This document shows, piece by piece, positions 24,968 to 33,999 of a stretch of DNA of 54,540 bases; position 1 is the stretch's first letter; every line of letters begins with the position of its first letter. Source of the stretch: Bacillota bacterium. Lineage in GTDB: Bacteria > Bacillota > Clostridia > Acetivibrionales > DTU013. The position numbers and the translations under genes are program-made. Under the pieces are notes generated by a model. That model saw only the letters and a program-made list of their open reading frames with translations. It searched no databases and had not been told where the DNA came from. Location of the stretch: the NCBI GenBank assembly GCA_023418915.1, contig JAEZYU010000049.1, positions 1-54,540 on the forward strand. Reading direction: 5' to 3'.

Positions 24968-25795
24968 TTACTTTCTTAACTCTTGACACCCCGGACAAAA
25001 ATAGATATTACCCCCAAGGTATGCCTCACGAACAACTGCGCTGCCGCATACAGGGCATGGCTTGTCAATGGTTTTGGAAGACAGTATGGTCCGATAACCT
25101 CCGCAGCACCCATATAGATCCTTCTCAGTGTTCCTCCCGCCATTTGCAGTCATCTCAAAAAGTGTACTTTTTACTGAATCGTATAATGAAATAAATTCAT
25201 TATCAGACAAGGTGTTCATTTTGCGCTTCGGGTGAACCCTTGCATTGAACAGAATGTCCTGCAGAACACCATTGCCGAGACCAGGTATACGTTGCTTTGT
25301 CGCCAGAAATGCCTTGGAAGACAGTTTGCCATCCTTATCGGAAAGCATCGATAGAAAATAATCCTGGCTAAAATCGTTTGAGAGAGGATCCGGCTTACTC
25401 CTTGCACATTCATTATACCCATCTGTCTGACCATCACCCAGAGCCAACAATCCTCCATACATCTGTACACTGCAAACAATAGAGGATGAATCCTCAAACT
25501 CAATATGCAGCTGATGTTTTTGCGGAAGCTCTTCACCTGCGAAAAAGTAGCGGATATTGGTTCCATCACAGAAGATAAGGCGTATATCCTCTGCCTGGAT
25601 TTCTACCATGCCGCCGTATGCCGATGCAAGCAGTATGTTTTTGCCTGTAAGCAGGCTGTGGTAGTTTGCGGGATCACCGGTAAACCATGCAAATTTATGC
25701 GGTGATTTATTGGCGGTCACATTTTTGATTTTCTTCCCCTTCAGAGTCTCATTGATTTGATTAGCCAATGTCTTGCTTTCAGGTAATTCGATCAT
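24968..25795 (-). CDS. Fpg/Nei-family DNA glycosylase (endonuclease VIII-like)
   Basis: This is a bifunctional DNA glycosylase/AP lyase for oxidised bases. The 275 residues start MIELPESKTLANQI, a variant of the usual PE N-terminus with Pro5-Glu6 in place of Pro2-Glu3. The helix-two-turn-helix has KQRIPGLGNGVLQDILF, and a C-terminal zinc finger carries CPVCG and CPGC, preceded by the conserved GGRNTEKDLYG. The shifted N-terminus is shared by a clostridial subgroup, but whether it keeps beta-elimination activity is not certain. The start is supported by AAAGGTGG upstream. Confidence 0.83.
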   Translation of the reverse strand: MIELPESKTLANQINETLKGKKIKNVTANKSPHKFAWFTGDPANYHSLLTGKNILLASAYGGMVEIQAEDIRLIFCDGTNIRYFFAGEELPQKHQLHIEFEDSSSIVCSVQMYGGLLALGDGQTDGYNECARSKPDPLSNDFSQDYFLSMLSDKDGKLSSKAFLATKQRIPGLGNGVLQDILFNARVHPKRKMNTLSDNEFISLYDSVKSTLFEMTANGGRNTEKDLYGCCGGYRTILSSKTIDKPCPVCGSAVVREAYLGGNIYFCPGCQELRK

Positions 25796-25918
25796 ATTCC
25801 ATCCACCTTTCATAACACCAGCCGCTTCACATGTACTTTTTTTCACCAATAACAATAAAACGGCAGCCTACACAAACAATAAAACAGCATCCTATCGGTA
25901 TAAATCAACAATACTCTA

Positions 25919-26023
25919 CTAACACAATTCGACTCCTATGTTAATGTAAAAATCTAAGGTTTGTTCTGACCGATGATATTTCCCTTCGATATATCTGAAT
26001 AATGCTTTCTTGGGTTTACTCAT
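25919..26023 (-). CDS. Possible small basic protein (34 residues)
   Basis: A short frame opens with MSKPKKALFRYIEGKYHRSE behind a good ribosome site (GAAAGGAAGG, six bases before ATG) and ends after 34 codons. I do not recognise it; it may be the head of a longer, now truncated gene. The rest of 25856-26272 shows only a 20-bp imperfect repeat (AACAATAAAACRGC) and AT-rich DNA. Confidence 0.35.
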   Translation of the reverse strand: MSKPKKALFRYIEGKYHRSEQTLDFYINIGVELC

Positions 26024-26272
26024 ACCCGCCTTCCTTTCTACTTTTTCATCATGTAACCAGGCTGCACAGAATTTCAACTTTTGTGTGAAAAATATAGAGT
26101 AGTATTGAGTTGTGTCTATAAATGAGTAACATAAGTTGTAACTTTATTGCATTATCACACCTATATTATAGATATTTGTACATTTCAAGTCATATAACTT
26201 GAATTTTTGTTCAGTGTACTCAGTATTTCCTGACATATTTCCCTTTTGATTCTGTTGAGATACATGTCATGC

Positions 26273-27235
26273 TCACCACCTTATCTCATATAAACAACTA
26301 CTGTCACCACGCAGGACAGATTTGATAACCTTAGCCGAAACATCCTGTTGCAAGACTTTAGAAAACATTATTTCAGCAAACCCCTCAGAGCAACTGCACA
26401 TTACAGATGAATCGGTTTTACTTAATTCTACTACCGGGCAGACACAACAAGATTTATTCTCGTCAGCATAAATAGTCTTTGTTTCTTCATTTACTCTGAC
26501 CTTCCAATTCCATTCCGACTCTAAGAACTTGATAAATCCGTTTATATCACCTGCATATTTACCAATAATCTCATCCATATTCAGTGCATTATAATGAGCA
26601 GTACAGCAGCGCTTTATAGTCACTGCTCTGCTTTCATCAGGAAGCTCGCCGATATTATCAAGTAACTGATTGAGCCAAGCTAACGTAACCTTAAGTCCAA
26701 TGTTTTCCGTATCCTTTGCGTCAAGCTCATCATAATTTTCGCATCCCATAATGTCACTCTCATAGGCACTATCCCTTATGCACTCTTTTATCTCCTCCAA
26801 CCTGCTCTCAAACTGGTCTGTGTGCCATTTCAAATGACGATAGTAATCCTTCACCAGAAAGCCAAGCGAAAGCTCACTCTCATCTATTTTCCACGCATTA
26901 TCAACAGCTTTTTCATCCATAGTATCGATGATGTTCAACAATACACAGTTGTAGCTGTACCAAAGCGCTATTATGTCCTTCCAGGGCACGCTGCTGTAAC
27001 TCTGTGCATTTATCCACGGTTCCGCATCATAGGCAGGGAAATGCACTAGATCCCCAAATTGCAGCCTGACAAATCGCTGGTGATTGTTTGATGCCGAATC
27101 GATCAGATGTCCAATGATCTCCTTCAGCGACCACTTGTCCTCAGACAGCTTAATATCTGTTATGCTCTCAGAAACCGCAGCAAGCTTGCTGTTGAATGAA
27201 TTGACAACTTCTTTGAATTTTTCAGTATCTATCAT
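26273..27235 (-). CDS. DinB domain fused to a Cys-containing C-terminal domain
   Basis: This 320-residue fusion has residues 1-155 as a DinB/YfiT-like four-helix bundle (EIIGHLIDSASNNHQRF and DYYRHLKWHTDQFE hold the His positions). Residues about 180-320 are a separate domain with KRCCTAHYN, CCVCPVVEL, MCSCSEGF and a closing SVLRGDSSCLYEI. The same ending (CPCPMLE, WCYCTIGY, SIKTG..QC) occurs in the fragment at 37.6 kb, so it is a domain in its own right. GAGGGGG precedes the chosen ATG. Function unknown; the Cys pattern suggests metal or thiol chemistry. Confidence 0.68.
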   Translation of the reverse strand: MIDTEKFKEVVNSFNSKLAAVSESITDIKLSEDKWSLKEIIGHLIDSASNNHQRFVRLQFGDLVHFPAYDAEPWINAQSYSSVPWKDIIALWYSYNCVLLNIIDTMDEKAVDNAWKIDESELSLGFLVKDYYRHLKWHTDQFESRLEEIKECIRDSAYESDIMGCENYDELDAKDTENIGLKVTLAWLNQLLDNIGELPDESRAVTIKRCCTAHYNALNMDEIIGKYAGDINGFIKFLESEWNWKVRVNEETKTIYADENKSCCVCPVVELSKTDSSVMCSCSEGFAEIMFSKVLQQDVSAKVIKSVLRGDSSCLYEIRW

Positions 27236-27395
27236 AGAATCCCCCTCAATATATGCTGCTTTCAACCCAAGTTTTTTAAACCACAAATAGATAAATCCTA
27301 ATTTTTTCATCCATACTTCATCTATGTGCCGCAGCCGTATTCTCTCTGTCTATTTCCGGCCGCATTATCTATGTACACAGCCACTTGACACATGC

Positions 27396-27914
27396 TTACT
27401 CGAAGTCCTTAAATAGCAGGCTGGGCTGAATACCTTTATTGTTCTGGTACTTACCGCTTTTATATTTGTCATAGTCGCCTTCGATTGTGTGGTAATATAT
27501 CTGACAAATCTCCACATTCGGATAGACCTTCACGGGCTGCACGCAAAAGATCTCAAGAGTCCAGAAACCGCTGAATCCCACATCCCCGAAGCCTGCCGTA
27601 ACATGAATGAACAGTCCCAGTCTGCCGATGGAAGACCTTCCCTCGAGCATGGGTACAAGGTTCTCTGTCCTCGTATATTCTACAGTCCTGCCCAGATATA
27701 ATTTGCCGGGCTCGAGTATCATGCCTTCGTCCGGCATTATCAGCTCCTTTGCCCTGTTCTCTCTCTTCATGTCAAGAACCCTATCCTCATAGACAAGCAT
27801 TTCATTATGCAGCCTGAGGTTATAGCTGTTTGGATTCAGCTGTCTCTCGTTATAAGGTTCAATGAATATTTCTTTTCCCAGTCTTCCTTTGATTTCTTTA
27901 CCTGATAGGATCAT
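27396..27914 (-). CDS. dcd: dCTP deaminase
   Basis: It converts dCTP to dUTP (or directly to dUMP in bifunctional forms) for thymidylate synthesis. The 172 residues begin MILSGKEIKGRLG, then NPNSYNLRLHNEM, and the active-site segment EGRSSIGRLGLFIHVTAGFG with the catalytic Glu in the family position DxGFxGFWTLE. The homotrimer is expected. Start: the ATG preceded by GGAGG at ten bases fits the family N-terminus; a longer frame adds 17 residues not typical of Dcd. It lies downstream of a DUF6472 gene. Confidence 0.92.
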   Translation of the reverse strand: MILSGKEIKGRLGKEIFIEPYNERQLNPNSYNLRLHNEMLVYEDRVLDMKRENRAKELIMPDEGMILEPGKLYLGRTVEYTRTENLVPMLEGRSSIGRLGLFIHVTAGFGDVGFSGFWTLEIFCVQPVKVYPNVEICQIYYHTIEGDYDKYKSGKYQNNKGIQPSLLFKDFE

Positions 27915-28011
27915 ATCTGAGGTATCCTCCAAACTCACTCTTTTTGAACTGTCCCACTTTTCCACAGTCGTATTTGCCTGTTATCCCCTTGTGAAAAATA
28001 CAATACGCAAA

Positions 28012-28194
28012 TCACATCTGCTTTCTTACTGTTTTGTATTCATCATTGATTCTGAAATACGGGCAATTATCATATGATTTCTGTAAAAACCTGCTGTACT
28101 CGTCTTCATCAAGGTTGACAAGACATACATAACAGCCGCACTCATCATCATATTCATAATTTATACAGTATTCACAGTTTACCTTTCCATTCAT
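28012..28194 (-). CDS. DUF6472 small Cys-rich protein
   Basis: This 60-residue protein matches DUF6472: MNGKVNCEYCINYEYDDECG, then CYVCLVNLDEDE and NCPYFRINDEYKTVRKQM. It has four to five Cys and likely binds a zinc ion. GAGGGG lies eight bases upstream of the ATG. It sits 58 bp after the EamA-like gene and 97 bp before dcd on the same strand, so the three could be one transcript. Function unknown. Confidence 0.8.
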   Translation of the reverse strand: MNGKVNCEYCINYEYDDECGCYVCLVNLDEDEYSRFLQKSYDNCPYFRINDEYKTVRKQM

Positions 28195-28252
28195 TGTGTG
28201 TACCCCTCGAAAAATATTCTTTGGCTTTGCATCACAAGCCTCATTTACCATA

Positions 28253-28681
28253 TCATTTTTTATTGATAAGTATAAGCCCTACAATGCAGAATACCGAACC
28301 GATGACCTTTGTAAGTTCAAACCTCTCTCTATAAAATATTATGCCAATGGGTATCAGCATAAGCGCAAGTATAATGTTGGCAACCAGCGAGCCTACACTG
28401 ATATTCCAGCCTGCCCTGTAAGCCATCAGATAACCGAATTCCAGCCCAATTATTGAAACACCCAGAGCAATGCTTGTCCAGTTGATATCCTTTACGGATT
28501 CTATAAGCCCTTTTTCGGGTCTGTAGAATACCAGAGTTATCCCAGTTAACACAATAGCCGTTAAGTATGTCACCACCAGGGCAACAAAAGGGTTTGCCCT
28601 TTCCGGTGTTGATTTCTGACAGATATTATACATTACATTAGATGCCACTATAAGAACTATTGAAAATATGTACATGAACAT
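28253..28681 (-). CDS. EamA/DMT-type transporter half (small multidrug/metabolite family)
   Basis: This 142-residue membrane protein with four to five segments ends GSVFCIVGLILINK, as in EamA domains. One EamA repeat is present in place of two, so it would work as a dimer, like SMR-type and half-size DMT exporters. Substrate unknown. It precedes the DUF6472 gene. Confidence 0.75.
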   Translation of the reverse strand: MFMYIFSIVLIVASNVMYNICQKSTPERANPFVALVVTYLTAIVLTGITLVFYRPEKGLIESVKDINWTSIALGVSIIGLEFGYLMAYRAGWNISVGSLVANIILALMLIPIGIIFYRERFELTKVIGSVFCIVGLILINKK

Positions 28682-28725
28682 GGGTAAAGATTCCTTTTCT
28701 GTTTTATCTCTTTCTTTTCAATTTG

Positions 28726-29700
28726 TCAATTGATTTCATCTCCTGCTGAAGCCTTTCGTGCTTTCTTATACCTCTCGCCGTCTTTTTTAGTCAGCGTTAG
28801 TCTTTTAGTGCCGTCAGCAGTACACACCTCCAGCATTACATGCCCGCTGCGCACCTGCGGATGCCTCAGTATACGAAGGCTGTCATCAGAGCTGCGTGCT
28901 ATGCGTGTGAATGCCACGTAGCTGAATTTCTCGTCCTCATATGGCGCTTCTCCTCCCTTCAACCGGCGATGCAGGCGGCTTCTAGCAACCCGACAGGTAA
29001 AGTGACACCAGTCGCCCGTGCCTTTTGGGCAATCCGCCTCATGCGGACAGGGAGCAGCTATATGAGCACCCCGCTCAAGCAGTATCCTGCGCGCTTCATT
29101 CAGATGCGAAAATCCAACAGGCGTGCCCGGTTCGACAAGCAGCATAATCATTTGCGCCGAGTCCCACAGCTTATCAATTGCTCGTCTGCGTCCATCCTCT
29201 GTCATTTCGTTCAGTACATATGAGGCAATCACAATATCTACTTTGTATGGTATGTCCTCAGCATCAAGGTCATATTCGATCCATTCGGTCTCCTGCAATA
29301 CCTGCGATCCATTCTCCATAAGCGCTTTGCCTAGTATGCGCATCGCTAACTCTCTCTCCAGGCACTTCACATTTTTAAGTTCCAGTATGGTATCGGCAGC
29401 CCAGGAAGCCGCACCGGTACCCGCTCCGACATCCAGTAATGTAAGAGGCCGGCATATTTCCTTTTCAAATGTTCCGGTAATAGTTTTGTCCAGCGCCTCA
29501 AAAACCGCCCCAAAGGTTGCCGGCATCCTCGATACAGCATACGATAATGCTTCATCATCACTTGTCAGAAGTCGTTCTCCCTTTCCGCCTTGAGTCCTGT
29601 ATCTCAAGCTGATAGCCTGTGAATCAAGCATCATCTGATCAAGCTTTTTATCCTGCAATTGCTGCTCCAGAGCTTCCCGAAGCTCAAACGGCATCTCCAT
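28726..29700 (-). CDS. Rsm22-like small-subunit-rRNA methyltransferase family protein
   Basis: This 324-residue SAM-dependent enzyme is of the Rsm22 family, linked in mitochondria to small ribosomal subunit assembly. The SAM motif is LLDVGAGTGAASWA (about 91-104), followed by VIASYVLNEM. The diagnostic Cys cluster CPHEADC plus GDWCHFTCR, which binds iron-sulfur or zinc in relatives, is intact. A C-terminal basic region (about 255-324) follows. It lies 44 bp upstream of the EamA-like gene. The bacterial substrate is not settled. Confidence 0.83.
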   Translation of the reverse strand: MEMPFELREALEQQLQDKKLDQMMLDSQAISLRYRTQGGKGERLLTSDDEALSYAVSRMPATFGAVFEALDKTITGTFEKEICRPLTLLDVGAGTGAASWAADTILELKNVKCLERELAMRILGKALMENGSQVLQETEWIEYDLDAEDIPYKVDIVIASYVLNEMTEDGRRRAIDKLWDSAQMIMLLVEPGTPVGFSHLNEARRILLERGAHIAAPCPHEADCPKGTGDWCHFTCRVARSRLHRRLKGGEAPYEDEKFSYVAFTRIARSSDDSLRILRHPQVRSGHVMLEVCTADGTKRLTLTKKDGERYKKARKASAGDEIN

Positions 29701-29822
29701 GCGGCATTATCTCCTACAGTTTGTTTTGTATGACATAACAATTATATTGTATAATGCCGGCCAGATATCATCACTTCGGATATAGCTTAAGTCCGGCACA
29801 CCAGTTTTTGTTCAGCAAGTTT

Positions 29823-29975
29823 CTATTGAGCCAGCCTTTCCACAGTCGCTTTCGGCACTACTATCGTATCGGGATCATCAGAACAAACAGTAAACTTAAG
29901 CGGGGCTGTCATACTGGCAATAAGCTTGCTTCCTTCACCCTCAATTCTTTCAACCAATCGATCAAAATATTCCCT
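29823..29975 (-). pseudogene. Degraded C-terminal gene remnant
   Basis: A minus-strand frame of about 50 codons with no start ends at a TAG (29823-29825). Its content, EYFDRLVERIEGEG then SMTAPLKFTVCSDDPD and VVPKATVERLAQ, looks like a genuine protein C-terminus. A stop lies two codons before it. I could not name the family. The other DNA in 29701-30090 shows no signal. Confidence 0.35.
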
Positions 29976-30090
29976 TTATTGTAGCATATTTTGCTGGAAA
30001 GGCTCTGATTTACTTCAGTTGAACACATATTTTAACTTATTTTTTAACCTATTATCAGATGCATTATTGATATTATAAGGAGCAATCTCT

Positions 30091-30162
30091 ATGTGGATAG
30101 TCTTCATGTGGATAGTCTTCATGTGGATCTTGATTATTCAGTCCTTTATCTTCTCTATATAA
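30091..30162 (+). CDS. Possible 23-residue hydrophobic peptide
   Basis: A plus-strand frame with AAGGAG eight bases upstream reads (MWIVF)x2 then MWILIIQSFIFSI and stops. It is wholly hydrophobic, as in membrane-acting leader peptides or type I toxins. It is built from a 15-bp repeat (30091, 30106, partial 30121). Its end overlaps the 3' end of the PH-domain gene on the other strand. It may be chance; the ribosome site is the main support. Confidence 0.35.
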   Translation: MWIVFMWIVFMWILIIQSFIFSI

Positions 30163-30554
30163 GCATATGGGCACTTCTTTTCAAGCTCAGCCAAAAAAGC
30201 AACCTTATTAGCAGGTGAAATCATAGTAATCTTACCATAGTTGATTTCGATTCTATCCAGCGAAAGAGCTGCAGACGAAAGTGGATTTCTTGTTCTTTTT
30301 ACTGATATTATTCTTTTATACGGTACTATTTCCCTTATAGGACCACACCTTATGGTTAGGCTCTCCTCATCACAAACATAGTAAGTACCGAACCATATCC
30401 ATGCTATAAATCCAATAACTAAAACAAAAATAGCGAATAAAATTGGTGATTGATCTTCATAAAAGGAGACATATCCCGTCATATATAAGCCATATAGCAC
30501 AGGAATCCAAATAACCAATCCGATCCACAAATCCTTCTTTGACTCAAATCTCAT
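30138..30554 (-). CDS. Membrane protein with bacterial PH-like domain
   Basis: This 138-residue protein matches the bPH_4 (DUF1200) family: MRFESKKDLWIGLVIWIP opening, two membrane segments (about 10-27 and 38-58), then a beta-rich PH-like domain with IREIVPYKRIISVKRTRNP. It faces the cytoplasm with the PH part. Function unknown. It sits upstream of nothing on its strand for 430 bp. An AGGGGG site lies ahead of the start. Confidence 0.8.
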   Translation of the reverse strand: MRFESKKDLWIGLVIWIPVLYGLYMTGYVSFYEDQSPILFAIFVLVIGFIAWIWFGTYYVCDEESLTIRCGPIREIVPYKRIISVKRTRNPLSSAALSLDRIEINYGKITMISPANKVAFLAELEKKCPYAYIEKIKD

Positions 30555-30665
30555 ATAAACTTCCCCCTAGATAACCTGAACACTCTTCGCGTTTAGAAGC
30601 TGAATTTAGGTCAAAGTTTCTTGACTATGCCCCGTTTATCTCGACTCATTTATAATCACATTATC

Positions 30666-31238
30666 TCAGCAGCTTTGCCCAGGCTTCACCTTCTCTTCAC
30701 TCAGTACTCTATTTTCGAACACCAGCCAGACCGTAAATATTATCTCGAATACAAGCATAACGGCAGGAATCATATATATTTTATCTGTACTGAAATAACA
30801 TCCCGTTATTAATGCTCCCAAAGTAACAACGACAGACATGACAAGATATGCCGTGGATCTGTATAACCATGAGAAGGGCAGCAGATGCGCGCCAAAAATC
30901 ATGGCAAGTACCATTACCATACTATCGGGGGCATCAGAAAAGGCCCACATAGCAATTAGGATATAGAGCAGTTCGTTCATGGAAAAAAGAATCCCAAGCT
31001 TATTCAGCGGATTATCCTTTGCCGAGAATTCTGCCTTTATTACTTTTGAAATAAGGAATGATAAAGGCATCAACGGCACACTGAGACAAAAGGTGAGCAT
31101 ATTTCTTATCCAAAAATTATCTGTAGGCAAAGTCCATACGATCAATATCCCTGCCCAAATAAAAACAGATGCAAGTATGAAAGACATACCCTTTTTATTT
31201 CTTACTGCAAGATCGGATCTTAACTCATCAACATTCAT
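30666..31238 (-). CDS. DUF7010-family membrane protein
   Basis: This 190-residue protein with about six hydrophobic segments begins MNVDELRSDLAVRNKKGMSF, the pattern I associate with DUF7010. AAGGGAG stands upstream of the ATG. No catalytic motifs. A short hairpin-like element separates it from the gene upstream on the same strand. Function unknown. Confidence 0.68.
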   Translation of the reverse strand: MNVDELRSDLAVRNKKGMSFILASVFIWAGILIVWTLPTDNFWIRNMLTFCLSVPLMPLSFLISKVIKAEFSAKDNPLNKLGILFSMNELLYILIAMWAFSDAPDSMVMVLAMIFGAHLLPFSWLYRSTAYLVMSVVVTLGALITGCYFSTDKIYMIPAVMLVFEIIFTVWLVFENRVLSEEKVKPGQSC

Positions 31239-31263
31239 AGTTTGTCTCCCTTAAATTCAATAA

Positions 31264-31312
31264 AATGCGTTTCAACAAGGTCATACGTATATTAGTGCCT
31301 CGCTATAATGCT
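31264..31312 (-). repeat. Possible degenerate attC-like element
   Basis: ATGCGTTTCAACAAGG (31264-31279) and GTGCCTCGCTATAATGC (31295-31311) resemble the two arms of the 23.6 kb element and pair loosely (9 of 14). It lies between two same-strand genes. The match is weak. Confidence 0.25.
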
Positions 31313-31385
31313 TAGCATTCAATATCGCTATAACTGTTATTTTAATTCAGTTGGCTTATATTTACAATAGCTTTGGTTATTTGTT

Positions 31386-31937
31386 CTATAGTTCGATACT
31401 CATTATTTCTTCGAGATGATCCATCAAATACCGTTTGCCTGTGTCATTTATCACTACCATTTCATACTCTGCTCCATTAAATGATCTTGTTATCATCTCA
31501 AAACCATACTCCTTTGAGCTAGAGTTGGTTACTGTCCTTGATTTACCTGTAACCGTATTGGTCTCTTCTCCGAGTACTCCCATTTTCTTAAGCCTTTTAT
31601 TCAGCTCCACTCCAGTCAGGTTTTTGCTCTTACTTTGATCTATACACTTATTTACTTGTTTTGAAAATTCATTTACGCCTATCAGACCGTCAGGAAGGAC
31701 CACCATCGCTTTTTGCTCCGGGGATATGAAAAAGTGCGTCAGCTTGCCGCCTCTGCTATATGCTCCATTCATAACATTATCCAGGACTTCGGTTATGTAA
31801 TAGAAGCATCTGATAATTTTAGGATCATTTAGAAAGCTCTCATCCTTGATCGGTTCTCCATTTATTGGGTTTATACCCTTTGCAATTTTCATCAGTACAG
31901 TTTTGGCCTTGTCCATTTTCTCAAAATCACTTACCAC
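31386..31937 (-). CDS. Uncharacterised clostridial protein
   Basis: I do not recognise a characterised family. The protein has 183 residues, is soluble, with AKTVLMKIAKGINPINGEPI near the N-terminus and a C-terminal half that looks like a small mixed domain (DTGKRYLMDHLEEIM). The start is called as GTG because GGAGGG lies six bases before it, while the upstream ATG pair lies before this ribosome site. It stands alone upstream of the convergent and divergent genes near 32.0 kb. Confidence 0.6.
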   Translation of the reverse strand: MVSDFEKMDKAKTVLMKIAKGINPINGEPIKDESFLNDPKIIRCFYYITEVLDNVMNGAYSRGGKLTHFFISPEQKAMVVLPDGLIGVNEFSKQVNKCIDQSKSKNLTGVELNKRLKKMGVLGEETNTVTGKSRTVTNSSSKEYGFEMITRSFNGAEYEMVVINDTGKRYLMDHLEEIMSIEL

Positions 31938-32221
31938 AATACTCCCTCCAAACATCAAACATGATTTACCTATATTTTATCCAACATGATAAAGAAGCGC
32001 AACAATTTCCGAACATTTGTTCTGTTTATCTGGTAGGTTATCCAGAAAGCAATGAAAAACAAGGCTTTATCTCGAACATAATTTCCCATAGAATTCAGAA
32101 AACATCATAAACGCACTTCAACTTATTGCCATATGATCCGATAATATATATATATATGAAATGCAAATCCGGTCAGGGACGACCGGCAACAAACCCATAT
32201 GATGCAAGGAGGCATATTATA

Positions 32222-33340
32222 ATGAGGATCGACAGCTCATCCATTTCACTGCACGGTAAAAGCACATCAGTAGAAATCCACACCAAAGAAGAATCTTTGA
32301 AAATGTGGACAGGCAATACCCGTCCGGTCTTTGAAGACGAAAAACCGCCGTCATCCGTTTCTGTTGCCATGAATTCACCTGCAAAGGATGTCCTTCAACT
32401 CTCACAGGAAGGCAGAGATGCCCTTGAAAAGCAAATCAATGAAGCCATTGGATGCAGTTCATGTGCAGATGATGAGGAACTACTTGAAATAAGCGATAAG
32501 GACAAGCAGAAGATATACCTTTTACAGAGAATGATCGAGGCACTTACAGGCAAAAGATTCAAATTTGCACTTCCGAAAAAGCTGAAGCATAACAGCCGCA
32601 GATCCAACAGTAAAGGTCTGTCAATGGAAGGAATAAGTGCAGACCGTACTGATAGGGCTGCACAAAAGCAAGGATGGGGGCTTGAATATGATCTTCATGA
32701 AGCACATTATGAGAGGCAGGATATGTCATTTTCTGCAAAAGGGTCAGTGAAAACGTCTGATGGAAGAGAAGTTGATTTTGACCTCGATCTGAATGTATCA
32801 AGGGAGTTCGCTTCAAGGCTCGACATATCCATTCGTGCAGGAGATGCCGTGATAAAGGATCCCCTCGTTGTGAACTTTCTAAACTCATCCACAGCTTTGA
32901 CATCCGAAAAGTACAGCTTTGATATCGACTCAGACGGTATATCCGACCAGATAGCCTTTACTTCCGCCGGCAGCGGATTTCTGGCTTTCGACATCAATAA
33001 TGACGGTACGATCAATAATGGGCTGGAATTGTTCGGCCCTCAAAGCGGAAACGGGTTCAATGAGCTCGCACAGTATGACGATGACATCAACGGCTGGATA
33101 GATGAAAATGACGATATATATAACAGTCTTCGCATCTGGACCAAGGATGAAAACGGGGATGATCAGCTGTTTGCACTCGGTGCGATGGGAATAGGCGCTA
33201 TCTATTTAGGCAGCGTATCAACCTCCTTCGATATAAAAACAAGCAGCAATGATACTCTTGGAAACATTGCACAAAGTGGGATTTTCCTGAGAGAGAACGG
33301 GACTGCCGGCACGATCCAGCATGTCGATCTGGTCGTATAA
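32222..33340 (+). CDS. Protein with EF-hand-like calcium loops, VCBS/RTX-like
   Basis: This is one of few plus-strand genes. The 372-residue protein starts MRIDSSSISLHG behind AAGGAGG and has no signal peptide or membrane segment. Residues about 240-330 carry Asp-rich loops: DIDSDGISDQIAF, FDINNDGTINNGLELFG, YDDDINGWIDENDDIYNSL, and DENGDDQ, as in dockerin/EF-hand-like calcium sites of VCBS-type proteins. The N-terminal half is variable. I have seen this layout in predicted proteins of motile Firmicutes; its role is unknown. Export by a non-classical route is possible. Confidence 0.7.
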   Translation: MRIDSSSISLHGKSTSVEIHTKEESLKMWTGNTRPVFEDEKPPSSVSVAMNSPAKDVLQLSQEGRDALEKQINEAIGCSSCADDEELLEISDKDKQKIYLLQRMIEALTGKRFKFALPKKLKHNSRRSNSKGLSMEGISADRTDRAAQKQGWGLEYDLHEAHYERQDMSFSAKGSVKTSDGREVDFDLDLNVSREFASRLDISIRAGDAVIKDPLVVNFLNSSTALTSEKYSFDIDSDGISDQIAFTSAGSGFLAFDINNDGTINNGLELFGPQSGNGFNELAQYDDDINGWIDENDDIYNSLRIWTKDENGDDQLFALGAMGIGAIYLGSVSTSFDIKTSSNDTLGNIAQSGIFLRENGTAGTIQHVDLVV

Positions 33341-33462
33341 CCGGTAAAGCCAAAATTTCCTTTAAATCTGATATTGTTGTAGTCCTAAAATCATGAATCC
33401 TGCAAAACAGACTACATCCATTGAATTTTGGCTATGCAGCAGATACTCCTTAGCAAGCTTTC

Positions 33463-33972
33463 TTATCCTTGATTCCTTTTTACAACTTCAGCAGGCCATC
33501 TTTCACTAACTTTATCTTCGCCGCTGTAATAATTTACTCTGTCTCCAGTTTGGTAGACTTCTCTATGTGGTAGGATGTTCACCTTTCCCGAATCAGGATA
33601 CTCGCACACATCCAGCCCGGTGAATGTTCTAATATCAATGTATTTACAGGGCTCATTTGTATGATTATATATTTGGTGAGCTCCGTCTGGCCCGATTTCA
33701 AAATATATAATGTCGCCTTCGGATATCTCTTCAAATCCTTCCGGTGTCCTTAATGTAGCCTTTCCTGATAATATGACAAACAGCTCTTCAGCATTTCTGT
33801 GAAAGTGGTATGGATAAGAGTATTTGCCCGGGTCAATCGACTTAACATCAAACTTTAATAGTTTAGATTTTGCTATGTCATCAAGCTTGGGACTAACATG
33901 CCACGCAAACTCAGGTATTGGGGATTCTCTTCGGCTAAATGCCAATTCGCTTTGTCTAAATACTTTTGCCAT
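33463..33972 (-). CDS. Cupin-domain protein
   Basis: This 169-residue single-cupin protein has motif 1 in YPYHFHRNAEELFVILSGK (metal ligands His, His, Glu) and motif 2 in GAHQIYNHT, with spacing typical of small cupins. It could be an isomerase, dioxygenase or ligand sensor. AGAGGTGG lies upstream of the ATG. It ends 120 bp after the convergent EF-hand-like gene. Confidence 0.8.
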   Translation of the reverse strand: MAKVFRQSELAFSRRESPIPEFAWHVSPKLDDIAKSKLLKFDVKSIDPGKYSYPYHFHRNAEELFVILSGKATLRTPEGFEEISEGDIIYFEIGPDGAHQIYNHTNEPCKYIDIRTFTGLDVCEYPDSGKVNILPHREVYQTGDRVNYYSGEDKVSERWPAEVVKRNQG

Positions 33973-33999
33973 ACTCTAACCACCTCTATCAATATAGTA

